From Tomitella fengzijianii (GTDB lineage Bacteria > Actinomycetota > Actinomycetes > Mycobacteriales > Mycobacteriaceae): 64,000 nt of DNA. The position numbers and the translations under genes were made by a program. Under the pieces are notes generated by a model. It was given only the letters and a program-made list of their open reading frames with translations. It was not told the origin of the DNA and did no database searches. Where the stretch lies: NCBI RefSeq assembly GCF_007559025.1, contig NZ_CP041766.1, positions 1-64,000 on the forward strand, written 5' to 3'. Below, piece after piece: positions 49,069-58,140 of this stretch (within the stretch, counting starts at the first letter, position 1; the number at the start of each line of letters is the position of its first letter).

Positions 49069-51211
49069 CCTGGACACCTCCATCGGCCCGGTTCGGTGCG
49101 GATTGGGCCGACGAGGCGGCCTTGTTCATCGCGGCGCCAGCCGCGGAAACGGCGATCGGGATACCGCCGGCGGCAGCGGCTTTGGTGAGTCGTCCGGCCG
49201 CGCCGATGCCGCGGCCGCCGGCCTTGGCCGCGCCGAGGGCATGACCGCCCACTGACGACCCCCCGCCACGGCCCCCGCCGCCGCTGGCGGCGCCGCTGTG
49301 TTTACGTCCGGCTGCCGCAGCCTGCTGCGTCGACGCAGACCCTCCCGGCCTGGAACCACCCGAGGCACCGCCCCCGCCGCCGGCGGCGGCGCCCATGCCC
49401 CCGGAGGTACGGCCCGGCGCCGAGGCGGCCGAGGCGTACCGGGACGCCGCCGACCGGCCCCCGCCGCCGCCGCGCAGCATGCCCGCGCCGTAGCCGGCCA
49501 TGCCGCCAGCGGCCATGCCCGCCGCCGAGCCACCACTGCCGAAGTCGGCCGAGTCCTCCGAGGACGGCATGATCGGCGCGTACTTGAGCAGCGCCCACGG
49601 GGCCAGTCCGACCATGACGAAGCAGACCGCGATCATGCCGAGCGCGGTGAACAGCTCCATGCCCGATGCGCCACCGAGGGCGGTGCCGGCAAAAATGTTG
49701 ATCGTGGCGAACGTGGCGCCGAGCAGCAGCAACAGCAGTGGTTTCATCAGCGCCAGGCCGACGAACATCATCACCGGGCGCATGGCCTTTTGCCGCCACT
49801 TGGGGTGGACCCACATGCCGAAGCCGATGCCGGCCACGCACAGCAGGATCGGCAGCCCGGCGGCGTGCATGAGCAGCCCGAAGTACGCGGCCAGCACGCC
49901 GATGAGCATCAGTCCGAACAAGATGATCCCGGCGATCGCGCCGCCGGCGACGGTCTCGGAGGTCGCCTGCCCCAGGATCGCCGACATGTTGGTCACGACC
50001 TGGTCGGCCGGGGCGCCGAGCGCGTCTCCGATGCCCTGTGAGACCTGCTCGATGAACGAGAGGAACACTGCGGCCAGGCCGGGGGCGAACAGCATCGCCA
50101 CCACGCCGAACAGCATGTAGCCGCCGTAGTCCATGAGCAGATCGCGCGGATGTCGTTTGCCGTCGGAGATGCGTTGAGCGGCCAGGATCGCGGTAATCGC
50201 CATCGCGAGGATGCCGATGCCGGTCGAGTAGGCGTACCAGGTGAGGAACGTGTCGTTGGTGGTGTCGAAGCTGCCGGTGGTCGTGAGCCCGCGGATGACC
50301 TTTTCGGTCAGATCGACCGCCGACGATTTGAGGGCGTTGGCCCAATCGTCGATGACGCTGCCCGGATCAGCCATGAACTTGACTGTCTCGACCACCGGTT
50401 TTCCGGTGACCGACCAGATCGACGAGAACCCGTCGGCGTAGGCGCCGAACGTGTTCGATGCCGAGTCCGAGAGGCGTTCGGTGAAGCCGCGGTTCTGGTC
50501 CCACCAGTAGTAGGCGCCGCCTTGGAGCTCCCCCACCCGCGTATTCCAGGCCACACACTCATTATGAAGTGGGGGTGTTTCCGCTTTGTCGCAGTTGAGG
50601 TAGAAGCGGTGCAAGCACAGCTGCGCCGGCGCCCGGTCGTCGCCGAAGTCGCACACCTGCCCGGTGAAGAACGCTTCGCCCAGATCGGAGCTGTCGGGCA
50701 TATCCGCGGCGGGGTTGGCCTCGATCGCGGCCTTCATCGCCTCGATCGAGGCGTCATCAGGGGTATCGGCGAATTGGAAACCCCACGTGGTGGTCTGTGG
50801 CTGCGCGAACTTCTTCAGATCGTCCGCACACATCGGGTTCTTCGGGATGAACGCGGGGTCGCCGTTGGGGAAGCTGTGCGACCAGTCCTGGCCGTAGGCG
50901 GCGTTGATGAGGTCGACCTCGACCGGCCGGCCATCCCGTGATCCGAGCACGCCAGCCAGATACGAGCCGAAATCGCCGCCACGGTTCGCGCACTCACCGT
51001 CGAACCAGGCGGACTGAAACTCGTCGGTGCCGGCGACGAACTTGCGCAGCTCGGCCGGGAAATCCTCCGGGAGCTGCTGCCCGTTCATCGTGGGCGTGCC
51101 GCCCGGCCCCGACTCAGCCTGCTCGGGGGCTGCGGACGCGGCCCCCGCCCCGGTCACGAGCAGCACCACTGCCAAAAGGACCGCCGCGGCCGCCCGGCGC
51201 AGTCGCACCAT
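49061..51211 (-). CDS. VirB6/TrbL-like channel protein
   Basis: This is a 716-aa protein with a signal peptide (AAAAVLLAVVLLVTGAGAAS), a large extracytoplasmic N-domain with several Cys (CANRGGDF, CADDL, CDFGD, CLHRFYLNCD), and then six or more membrane segments from about residue 325 (GIGILAMAITAILAAQRI on). The last 170 residues are Gly/Ser/Ala-rich. This is the arrangement of actinobacterial VirB6/TrbL proteins forming the inner-membrane channel. The ATG codons at 51214 and 51211 are both possible. Confidence 0.88.
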   Translation of the reverse strand: MVRLRRAAAAVLLAVVLLVTGAGAASAAPEQAESGPGGTPTMNGQQLPEDFPAELRKFVAGTDEFQSAWFDGECANRGGDFGSYLAGVLGSRDGRPVEVDLINAAYGQDWSHSFPNGDPAFIPKNPMCADDLKKFAQPQTTTWGFQFADTPDDASIEAMKAAIEANPAADMPDSSDLGEAFFTGQVCDFGDDRAPAQLCLHRFYLNCDKAETPPLHNECVAWNTRVGELQGGAYYWWDQNRGFTERLSDSASNTFGAYADGFSSIWSVTGKPVVETVKFMADPGSVIDDWANALKSSAVDLTEKVIRGLTTTGSFDTTNDTFLTWYAYSTGIGILAMAITAILAAQRISDGKRHPRDLLMDYGGYMLFGVVAMLFAPGLAAVFLSFIEQVSQGIGDALGAPADQVVTNMSAILGQATSETVAGGAIAGIILFGLMLIGVLAAYFGLLMHAAGLPILLCVAGIGFGMWVHPKWRQKAMRPVMMFVGLALMKPLLLLLLGATFATINIFAGTALGGASGMELFTALGMIAVCFVMVGLAPWALLKYAPIMPSSEDSADFGSGGSAAGMAAGGMAGYGAGMLRGGGGGRSAASRYASAASAPGRTSGGMGAAAGGGGGASGGSRPGGSASTQQAAAAGRKHSGAASGGGGRGGGSSVGGHALGAAKAGGRGIGAAGRLTKAAAAGGIPIAVSAAGAAMNKAASSAQSAPNRADGGVQDE

Positions 51212-51246
51212 CATCACCTCACCACCTCACCACCTCACGCCACAGG

Positions 51247-51969
51247 TCAGTCGCGGTAGAACACGTACAGGCCCTGCCCGCCGGGCTGCGAGAGTGGGCC
51301 GTCCTCGGGGAACCGGGCGTCTTCGGGCTTCGGGCCGGGCTCGAAGGCCCAATCGGTGGCCTTCCAGTCCCCGCCTTCCCAGGCGAGGGTCACCGTCGTC
51401 GTCGAGTACAGGGTGGACACGCCAAGCGGCGAATCTGGCCCGCCCGTACGCATCTGCGAGATTGACTCGCCCCACACCGACACCGTCGCCGCCTCGGGCG
51501 TGAAGTTGGTGACCGTCGCTACCAACGGCACGGAGTTGAACGTGGTGTCGTCGTGCTCGACACGGTCAGATGAAGCACCGAGAGCTGATTGCAGAGATGG
51601 GGAGGGGTTCTCGCCGACCGCGTGCTCACGCAGAGCCGCCGCGTCCAGACGACCAACCCCTGCCTGGCTAATTGCCTGGATGAAGTTGACCGCGGCGGTG
51701 AGGGCACCGGCCTTGTCGTGGGTATAGCCGCGGGGCACTCCGTCGACCAACGCCGACGGGCCGTGCGCCGTCTTGATCGCCTCGGTCTTACTGCCGGAAT
51801 CGCCCGAATCCGAGCCGCCGCAGGCGACGGCGACCACGATAATCAGCACCGCCAGCACCGCCAGACCCGCCACCGGCCACAGCCACCGCCGCGGCCCGGT
51901 CTTCCTCCCCGGCGCCGCCGCGCCGTCGATACCCGGGCCCACCTTCGAATAATCCGTCTTCGCCTTCAT
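51247..51969 (-). CDS. Membrane-anchored extracytoplasmic transfer protein (VirB8/TcpC-like candidate)
   Basis: This is a 240-aa protein with a short cytoplasmic N-terminus, one membrane segment (WLWPVAGLAVLAVLIIVVAV) and a soluble domain with RGYTHDKAGALTAAVNFIQA, then LVATVTNFTPEAATVSVWGE and TVTLAWEGGDWKATDWAFE. The single TM plus NTF2-like pattern is that of VirB8/TcpC proteins. Similar exported domains occur at 53568 and 57496. It would scaffold the channel outside the inner membrane. Confidence 0.75.
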   Translation of the reverse strand: MKAKTDYSKVGPGIDGAAAPGRKTGPRRWLWPVAGLAVLAVLIIVVAVACGGSDSGDSGSKTEAIKTAHGPSALVDGVPRGYTHDKAGALTAAVNFIQAISQAGVGRLDAAALREHAVGENPSPSLQSALGASSDRVEHDDTTFNSVPLVATVTNFTPEAATVSVWGESISQMRTGGPDSPLGVSTLYSTTTVTLAWEGGDWKATDWAFEPGPKPEDARFPEDGPLSQPGGQGLYVFYRD

Positions 51970-52018
51970 TACTGCCTTTCCTCCCTCGCCTTCGCTGCGG
52001 CATACTCGGTGGTCATCG

Positions 52019-52333
52019 CTAGGCCCCCGGCTGCACGACGAACAAGATGCTCCCGACGATCACCGAGAGCATCACCAGCACCCCCAGTGCGATGCCGGCG
52101 ACCTTCGCCTCCCCGGTGTATTCGCTCGCGTCCTGGGCGTAGCCGCGCTTCTCGGCCGATTTCATCTTCGCCACGCCGACAATCAACTTGATCACCACGA
52201 AGAGCAGGGCCACCGCCCACGCGGCCGACCCGACCCGCGCCCACGTGTCGTTCATCGCCGGGCCCAGGATCGACAGATCGGGGCTGATCTTCTCGAACGG
52301 GTTGTCCACCGCCAATACGGCCTTGTTCACCAC
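52019..52333 (-). CDS. Small two-helix membrane protein (VirB2/pilin-like candidate)
   Basis: This is a 104-aa protein with two membrane segments (VGSAAWAVALLFVVIKLIVG and GIALGVLVMLSVIVGSILFV) separated by a basic-acidic loop, and a short N-terminal region before them. The size and topology match VirB2/TrbC-type or small channel subunits of T4SS. There is no signal peptide. Its ATG at 52333 overlaps the preceding gene end by 7 bases. The pilin assignment is inference. Confidence 0.65.
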   Translation of the reverse strand: MVNKAVLAVDNPFEKISPDLSILGPAMNDTWARVGSAAWAVALLFVVIKLIVGVAKMKSAEKRGYAQDASEYTGEAKVAGIALGVLVMLSVIVGSILFVVQPGA

Positions 52334-53571
52334 GCGTCTCCTTCGGTCACGATCCGGGGAAACTCCCCATCACTGCTGCTGTATCCGCCCGCCGGGGCCC
52401 GGCCGGTGAGCACCGACCCACTGGCCCGGGCCGCCAGGTCCCCGGCCACGCGGGCGGCCAGGTCCGTAAACGCCGCCCGCGTCGCGGGCGCGACCTGGCC
52501 GAAATCGATCCGGCCACCGGCGGCGAGCAACGAGTCATACGGCACCCGCGAAAACCGGGTGGCCCCGGCCGCGGAGAGCTGTTCGGCGATGCGCTGTTCC
52601 AGGGCCCCGTCGGCGCCGGGCACCGCGACCAGCAGAACCCGGGCTGCCGCCGCCGTCTCCTCGTAGCCCTCGGCACGCAGCCGGTGGAGCATCCAATAGG
52701 CGGCCTTGGCCGCGTCGACGCGTAGCGGCACCGGAACCACCAGTTGGTCGGCGTGCCCTACCGCCCACCGCCACGCGGGCGCGTAGGTGTTGTTGCCGGT
52801 ATCGACGACCATCAAGTCGCGGTGCCGGCGCAGCACCGCCATGACCGCGGCGCACTCGTCGGCGCCGACGGCGATCGGGTCCTGGCTGCCGTCAAGGGCG
52901 GTGCCGAGCACTTCGTGCCCGGCAGGCTGGGCGGTCAGATAGGCGGCCAGCTCGGCCGCGGCCGCCTGCCCCGAGGCGAGCCGGCCCGCCGACGCGAGTA
53001 CATCGGCGATGCCGCCGGGCTGGCGTAGCGCCGCCCGGTCGGCGAGGGTGCCCGGCGACTCGCAGCCGTCCCAGGCGACCACGCCGCGTCGGTGGCTGCC
53101 GAACACGGCCGCGAGCATCAGCGCGGTCGGCGTCTTACCCGCACCGCCTTTCGGGGAGGCGATGACCACCACCCCCGGCGGGGACGATTGGATCGCCGCG
53201 CGGCGTGCCCGCTCGGAGGTGGCCGCATCGCGTTCGGTCGGCGTGGCCCGCAGGTGCAGGCCCATCGCCGCGTTGACCCGGCCGCGCCAGCCGCTCCGTG
53301 CCTGTTCGGCCGTCGCGGCTGGTGCCGCCTCGTCGAACAGGCCCGGCACCGCGGCCGCCGGAGCCGGGGCGGGTTGCGTAGCAGCGGCCAGGGCCTCTTG
53401 TCCCACCCCGTACGGGTCGGCCGGCGGCGGGCCGACCGCAGTATCGGTGTCGGCGTCCGCGGCATCGACCTCGACCGGATCGGCGTCCCCCTGGTTGCTG
53501 CCGGCCGCGCGGCGTAGCCGCTGGCTGCGCAGGTTCACCGGCGTCTCGCGCCCATACACTGGCTCGCTCAT
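52327..53571 (-). CDS. MinD/ParA-like ATPase of the transfer operon
   Basis: This is a 414-aa protein. A 120-residue low-complexity N-region precedes a deviant Walker A, VVIASPKGGAGKTPTALML (about 134-142; the last Thr of KGGxGKTT is Pro), with LMVVDTGNNTYAPA as Walker B and SRVPYDSLLAAGG near the end. Like VirC1 or the ATPases of ESX and pilus loci, it may position the transfer machine or recruit the relaxosome. ATG 53571 overlaps the preceding stop by ATGA. Confidence 0.8.
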   Translation of the reverse strand: MSEPVYGRETPVNLRSQRLRRAAGSNQGDADPVEVDAADADTDTAVGPPPADPYGVGQEALAAATQPAPAPAAAVPGLFDEAAPAATAEQARSGWRGRVNAAMGLHLRATPTERDAATSERARRAAIQSSPPGVVVIASPKGGAGKTPTALMLAAVFGSHRRGVVAWDGCESPGTLADRAALRQPGGIADVLASAGRLASGQAAAAELAAYLTAQPAGHEVLGTALDGSQDPIAVGADECAAVMAVLRRHRDLMVVDTGNNTYAPAWRWAVGHADQLVVPVPLRVDAAKAAYWMLHRLRAEGYEETAAAARVLLVAVPGADGALEQRIAEQLSAAGATRFSRVPYDSLLAAGGRIDFGQVAPATRAAFTDLAARVAGDLAARASGSVLTGRAPAGGYSSSDGEFPRIVTEGDAW

Positions 53572-54284
53572 CGGGTGCTCCTTCCCGTGCTGCGGGTGAC
53601 GATCTTCGATACCGCCCACACGCCGCCCGGCTGCTCGCGGACGATCACGTAGACGACCTGCTCGGCGGTCCCGACCGTGCGCTCCCCGTCCTTCGCGGTC
53701 TGGGTGGCGGTGAACACCAGATGCCGCATGTGCGAGTCGGAGTCATCGCGCATGCCCTGGTTCGGCTGGGCGGTCACTGTCACCTCGACCCGGTCGGCGC
53801 CATCGGCCCGCCAGGCGGCGAAATCGCCGCCCGGGCCGCGCACCGGCGCCTCGCCGAGCGTGGCGTCGGCGTAGTCGTCGGTGAGCAGCGGCGCCGCTCG
53901 CGCCATCGCGTCGAGCGTTCCGCCGTCACTAGTGGGCCGCCAGGCAAGCCACTGGCGCAGCGCCTCGGCGGCGACCGCGTCCGAGTCGGTCCGGTCCACC
54001 TGCGCGATGGCCGCCGCCGGGGTGGCCGGCACCGTCGGCACGGTGCGGGTCGGCAGCGCCGGCGGCTCCGACACCGTCGTCGACGGGGCCGCGGACGGCG
54101 GGGCGGTGGGGACCGCCGAGGGCTCCCACATTTGCGCCGGGGCCGGAGTACGGCTCGCCGTGGAGTCCGCATCCTGGCCCGGGCCGGACCCGCAGCCCGC
54201 CACGGTCGCCGCGGACGCGGCGAGGATCAGTGCCGCGGCCACGGCACGCCTGCCAGTACGAGTACGCATCGACTCTCCATTCAT
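53568..54284 (-). CDS. Transfer-operon lipoprotein with NTF2-like domain
   Basis: This is a 238-aa protein. The signal and lipobox (RRAVAAALILAASAATVAGC) are followed by a Pro/Thr linker and a domain with DAVAAEALRQWLAWRPTSDG, MRHLVFTATQTAKDGERTVG and VVYVIVREQPGGVWAVSKIV. It is similar in type to the products of 51247 and 57496 and may be a VirB7/VirB8-like factor. ATG 54284 overlaps the lytic transglycosylase stop (ATGA). Confidence 0.75.
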   Translation of the reverse strand: MNGESMRTRTGRRAVAAALILAASAATVAGCGSGPGQDADSTASRTPAPAQMWEPSAVPTAPPSAAPSTTVSEPPALPTRTVPTVPATPAAAIAQVDRTDSDAVAAEALRQWLAWRPTSDGGTLDAMARAAPLLTDDYADATLGEAPVRGPGGDFAAWRADGADRVEVTVTAQPNQGMRDDSDSHMRHLVFTATQTAKDGERTVGTAEQVVYVIVREQPGGVWAVSKIVTRSTGRSTR

Positions 54285-55444
54285 TGCTTGTCTGCCTGGT
54301 CGGGGCCGAAGCGGATCGCCCGCACCGTCGCCGGCGGGGTGTAGGGCCGTTCGGAGACGAACTCGCCGGACTGCGGCGCCTCGATGACCGTGCCCGCGCC
54401 CGAGTAGATGAAGATGTGGCCGGGATGCGGCTGGATGACATCGCCCGCACGCAGTTGTGCCGGGTCGGTGATCGCGGTGCCCAGCGGCGAGACGATCTGC
54501 GCGGAATCCGGCGGCACCACGTTGAGCTTGCCGCCGGAGGCTTGCGCGACCGCGTACTGCACCAGCCCCGAGCAATCGAAGCCGACCTTGGCGTAGTCGC
54601 CGTGCGCATCGGCCGGACCGCCGTTATCGGAGATACCGAGAGTGGGGCCGAACTGGTTGCCCCCGCCCCACGCATACGGCAATCCGATCTGGGAGCGGGC
54701 CGCGGCCACCACCCGCGCCCCGAACTCCGACGATGCCGGCGCCGCCAGCGTCCAGGCCGCCGCCTGGGCGGGAATATCGACGATGTAGCCCTGGGTCTGC
54801 CCGTTGCCGCACACCCCACCCGCGGCCCGCGAGTTTCCCGGCCCGCAGTTGTAGTACGACAGCATCAGCTCGGTGATCTGCCCCGACACGGTGCCGGCCG
54901 CCAAGTCCTGCTCGGCCAGGGCCGCGAGCGCACAGTCGTAGTTCGCCATCGACATGGTCGCGTCCGCGATCGAGTACGGGTCCTTCGTCCCGTCTCCGTC
55001 GCCGTCGACGCCGTATACCTCCCACGTGGCCGGCAGAAACTGTGACGGGCCCTGGGCGCCGGACTCGGCGTTGTAGGCGGCCGGGTTGAACCCGCCGGAT
55101 TCGTTGTCGATCTGCGCTGCGAGCAGCGGCGCGGTCACCGCCGCGCACGTGCCTGCGGCCTGTGTGATCCACGGGATGAACGGGGCGGCGGCCGGGTGAT
55201 CCGCCAGCAGTGCTTTCTTATCGAGCCGGTCGCCGCCGGCGGTGGTGCCGCAGCCGGGGCCCAGCGATTCGGCGTGCAGACCGGAACCGCTGCGGGTCCG
55301 CGTTCCTGTGTCCTCGCCGCCCGGGCACAGGTAGGCGGCGTCGCGGTGCCCGTCGCCGGAGAATCCGCCCATGAAGGTGGCGGCCAGCAGCAGCACGCCG
55401 CCCACTGCGAGCGCCCCGCCCGAGGCCGCCTTTCCTGATGCCAC
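54281..55444 (-). CDS. Bifunctional peptidoglycan hydrolase: lytic transglycosylase plus NlpC/P60
   Basis: This is a 387-aa protein. A membrane/signal segment (GGALAVGGVLLLAATFMGGF) leads to a goose-type/SLT domain with AAQIDNESGGFNPAAYNAES and GAQGPSQFLPATWEVYG, and a C-terminal NlpC/P60 domain with VGFDCSGLVQYAVAQASGG (Cys), HPGHIFIYSG (His) and a second His-type pair. Such two-domain enzymes (VirB1-like) open the wall for the conjugation channel. GTG 55444 has GGAGG eight bases upstream. Confidence 0.92.
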   Translation of the reverse strand: MASGKAASGGALAVGGVLLLAATFMGGFSGDGHRDAAYLCPGGEDTGTRTRSGSGLHAESLGPGCGTTAGGDRLDKKALLADHPAAAPFIPWITQAAGTCAAVTAPLLAAQIDNESGGFNPAAYNAESGAQGPSQFLPATWEVYGVDGDGDGTKDPYSIADATMSMANYDCALAALAEQDLAAGTVSGQITELMLSYYNCGPGNSRAAGGVCGNGQTQGYIVDIPAQAAAWTLAAPASSEFGARVVAAARSQIGLPYAWGGGNQFGPTLGISDNGGPADAHGDYAKVGFDCSGLVQYAVAQASGGKLNVVPPDSAQIVSPLGTAITDPAQLRAGDVIQPHPGHIFIYSGAGTVIEAPQSGEFVSERPYTPPATVRAIRFGPDQADKQ

Positions 55445-55528
55445 TGCCGCCACCTCCCTTCGCGTGTGTTGTTGTGCCCGACCAGGAACACAAAATCGGT
55501 GGCTCTATTCGGTTATGTGCGGCGTGCC

Positions 55529-57499
55529 CTAGCCGCCGATGGCGTCGCGGAACTTCCCCGCCATCACGGCGGTCGCCGGTGTGCCATCGCCGCGCGGCGA
55601 CCAGGTCGTGTACTTCTGGTGCACCTGCGAGCCGTAGAAGGTGGCCGCGGTGAAACCCGCGTCGACGAGCTGCGCGAGGTCGGCCGCCCCGTCGCTGGTG
55701 GCCGCGGCCGCCACCGACTGGCCCAGCCCGACCAGATCGGATGCGGCCGCCTGTTGGCCCATCTGCGCGGTGAGTGCCGTCGGCCCCGAGTGCAGCGCCG
55801 AGGCCGGGGTTTCCTGGCCGCCGGTGAACACTCCGAGCGCGATATGGGCGATGTTGAGCCCGATCGGCAGGAGTTGCCCCAGGGCAAGGGGGTTGCCGGT
55901 CTCGACGACCTGCCAGGCGACTTCTTGGAGTTGGCCGACTGCCTTGGCCAGGCCGATCACGTCGACGTTGTCGAGCAGCCGGCACACCAGCGCCACCGCC
56001 TGCGAGACCGGGTCCGGGATCAGCGCGAGTACCTGCGCCACCTGTTCGAGCGGCAGCTTGGATGCCGCTTCCACCAGGGGAGACAGGTTGTTGTTGATCC
56101 GGCCGGCGGTGGCGTGTGCCGCGGGGATATCCCCGGCAAGCAGTTGCCCACCGAGCAAGCCGAAGTCGCCTGCGACTCCGAGGTAGTCGACCGAGGTCAC
56201 GTCCGCGACCATCTGCAATGCCTGGTCGAGCAGGGTGACCGGCTGCACGGTGCGTAGCGCCGTGCCCGCGGCGGTCAGCATGGAGGTGTCCATGCCGGCG
56301 ATCCCGGACAGCCCCTCGGCAAGGGTGTCGGCCGCCGCCGACACCCCGCCGCCCGCGCCCGGCGTCGACCCGAGCACGTCGGCGATCTGGCCGGCCGTGG
56401 CCGCCAGCGAGGCCACGTCCACGTCGGCGAGGCCGGCGAGCAGATCGCCTGCCGCCGACAACGGGGTGCCGCCGTCGGCGGCGGCGATCTTGTCTTGCGC
56501 GGCCGGGTTCGTCGACAACCACGCCTGCGTCTGCCCTACCGGGGTCAGCGTGTCGGCGATCATCGCCGCCTGGGAGGCCACCGCCGAGCGGCGTGACCAG
56601 CCCACCGGCGCTTGCGGATTCTCGCCGAGCTGTTCGACGCGCGCCGGTAGCCGTTCTGCGGCGCGGACGGCGGCGGCCAGATGGGCGCCGCCGTAGTCGG
56701 CGCCGAGCTCCGCGGCCATGCCGGTGCCGCCGCCTGTCTGGGACATCACCCGCGCCGGCTGCGCTGGCGACGTCCTCGCGGAGGTGTCCCCCGCCTTGCC
56801 GCCAGCGGCGGGCCCGGTGTCGGGGGCCGGGTCGTTGCCGAGCACCCGGCCCAGCGACGACAGAAAGCTGTTCTTGGCAGCAGCGATGTTGCAGTACTTG
56901 TCGTCCGGGTGGCAGATGTCGAACACGTGGCCCGACAGGGCGCCGAAGCCGCGGGGGTTCGGCCCGGCGATGCCCTGCCCGGCAAGCGGCGGGCCGATGA
57001 TCTTCGCGCCGTCGGTGCCGCGCCGCGGGTTGGCCAGCAGTCCGACCGCCTCGATCTGGGCGGCCGCGACCGGGCCGTCGCCGTGGCCGATGGCCACGGC
57101 GACATCATTGGCGATCTGCGCCCCCTGCGAATACCCGGCGAGGACGTACTGCGCGTCCGGGCAGCGACGCATCAGGTTCGTCACATCGGCGATGCCCTGG
57201 TCAACGGACTGTGAGTACAGCATCCCGTTGAACGCGGCCGCAGGATACGGCGGATACACCACCGCGATCGAGGCACCATAGGCGTCTTCCAACGCGGTTC
57301 CGACCTGCCCGAGCAGCCCGGCCGGCACGGCCGGGTCCGCATGCTCGGAGGTCTCCCCCGTCCCGGGCACCAGCACCGCCATGAACCCATCGCAGCCGCC
57401 GCTCGCGACGGCCGCCGTCGCCGTCGTCGCCGGAAGTGTCGCGGCCACCGCCGCCGACGCCACCGCCGCGGCGGCCGCCCTTACTGCTACCCGCTTCAT
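55529..57499 (-). CDS. Cutinase-family serine hydrolase with long C-terminal domain
   Basis: This is a 656-aa protein with a signal peptide (about 1-34). A cutinase-fold domain (about 36-240) contains the nucleophile GYSQGAQIAND (S124) and FDICHPDDKYC with the Asp. The C-terminal 400 residues are Ala-rich, helical and of unknown function. Cutinase-like proteins of mycolic-acid bacteria act on lipids of the envelope. As part of a transfer operon it may help the machine cross or fuse mycolate layers of donor and recipient. ATG 57499 overlaps the preceding stop. Confidence 0.88.
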   Translation of the reverse strand: MKRVAVRAAAAAVASAAVAATLPATTATAAVASGGCDGFMAVLVPGTGETSEHADPAVPAGLLGQVGTALEDAYGASIAVVYPPYPAAAFNGMLYSQSVDQGIADVTNLMRRCPDAQYVLAGYSQGAQIANDVAVAIGHGDGPVAAAQIEAVGLLANPRRGTDGAKIIGPPLAGQGIAGPNPRGFGALSGHVFDICHPDDKYCNIAAAKNSFLSSLGRVLGNDPAPDTGPAAGGKAGDTSARTSPAQPARVMSQTGGGTGMAAELGADYGGAHLAAAVRAAERLPARVEQLGENPQAPVGWSRRSAVASQAAMIADTLTPVGQTQAWLSTNPAAQDKIAAADGGTPLSAAGDLLAGLADVDVASLAATAGQIADVLGSTPGAGGGVSAAADTLAEGLSGIAGMDTSMLTAAGTALRTVQPVTLLDQALQMVADVTSVDYLGVAGDFGLLGGQLLAGDIPAAHATAGRINNNLSPLVEAASKLPLEQVAQVLALIPDPVSQAVALVCRLLDNVDVIGLAKAVGQLQEVAWQVVETGNPLALGQLLPIGLNIAHIALGVFTGGQETPASALHSGPTALTAQMGQQAAASDLVGLGQSVAAAATSDGAADLAQLVDAGFTAATFYGSQVHQKYTTWSPRGDGTPATAVMAGKFRDAIGG

Positions 57500-58140
57500 G
57501 CCCCGCGCCCCCCTGTATTGGATATCTTCACCACGGCCCACGTGCCGTCCGGCGCCTTGCGCACCTGGAAGGTCTGCTCATAGTCGACGGTGTCCCCGCC
57601 CGGGCGGTGTTCGGTCACCGACACCGCGTACAGCGTCGGCGATACCTGCGACTCGGCCAGGCAGTACGTCGTGCCCGGCGGGATCGTGTCGATACCGGCT
57701 TGAATCGTCTCGGCAGGCCCCGCGGCCGGGGTGCCGTCGGCGATGAGCGCCCGCACCGCGGCCCCGTCGCGGGCCACGTAGTAGGCGTGCTCCAACGCCC
57801 GGATCACCCCGACCCCAGACCTGACATCGCCAGCGGGGGCGGCACACCCGGCCGCGGCCGGGTCCGCGCCCGCCCCGCCGCCAAGACCGGCCTGCCCAGC
57901 CGGGGACGACGCGGCAACGGCGCTGTCGCTATCGCCTGATCCGATGAAAGCGCCGACCGCGTACACGCACGCCACCACCGTCAGGGCGGCCACGACCACG
58001 GCCGTCAGCAACCGCCGAGGCGGGCGACGCCACGGCACACGCACCGTCCGGCGAGGACGCTCCGCGGCCGATTGCTCGACCCCGCGCCCTGGGCGGGGGG
58101 CGCCGAGGTCGTCGATGATCGGGCCCTGCGTCATGGTCAT
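57496..58140 (-). CDS. Single-pass extracytoplasmic protein (VirB8/Mce-associated-like)
   Basis: This is a 214-aa protein with one membrane segment (LLTAVVVAALTVVACVYAVG) after a basic cytoplasmic N-terminus (RRTVRVPWRRPPRR). The soluble part has RALEHAYYVARDGAAVRALI and a C-terminal VDYEQTFQVRKAPDGTWAVV, an NTF2-like fold. It is the same type as the lipoprotein at 53568. ATG 58140 overlaps the preceding stop; the GTG/ATG order MTMTQG is clear. Confidence 0.75.
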   Translation of the reverse strand: MTMTQGPIIDDLGAPRPGRGVEQSAAERPRRTVRVPWRRPPRRLLTAVVVAALTVVACVYAVGAFIGSGDSDSAVAASSPAGQAGLGGGAGADPAAAGCAAPAGDVRSGVGVIRALEHAYYVARDGAAVRALIADGTPAAGPAETIQAGIDTIPPGTTYCLAESQVSPTLYAVSVTEHRPGGDTVDYEQTFQVRKAPDGTWAVVKISNTGGRGA

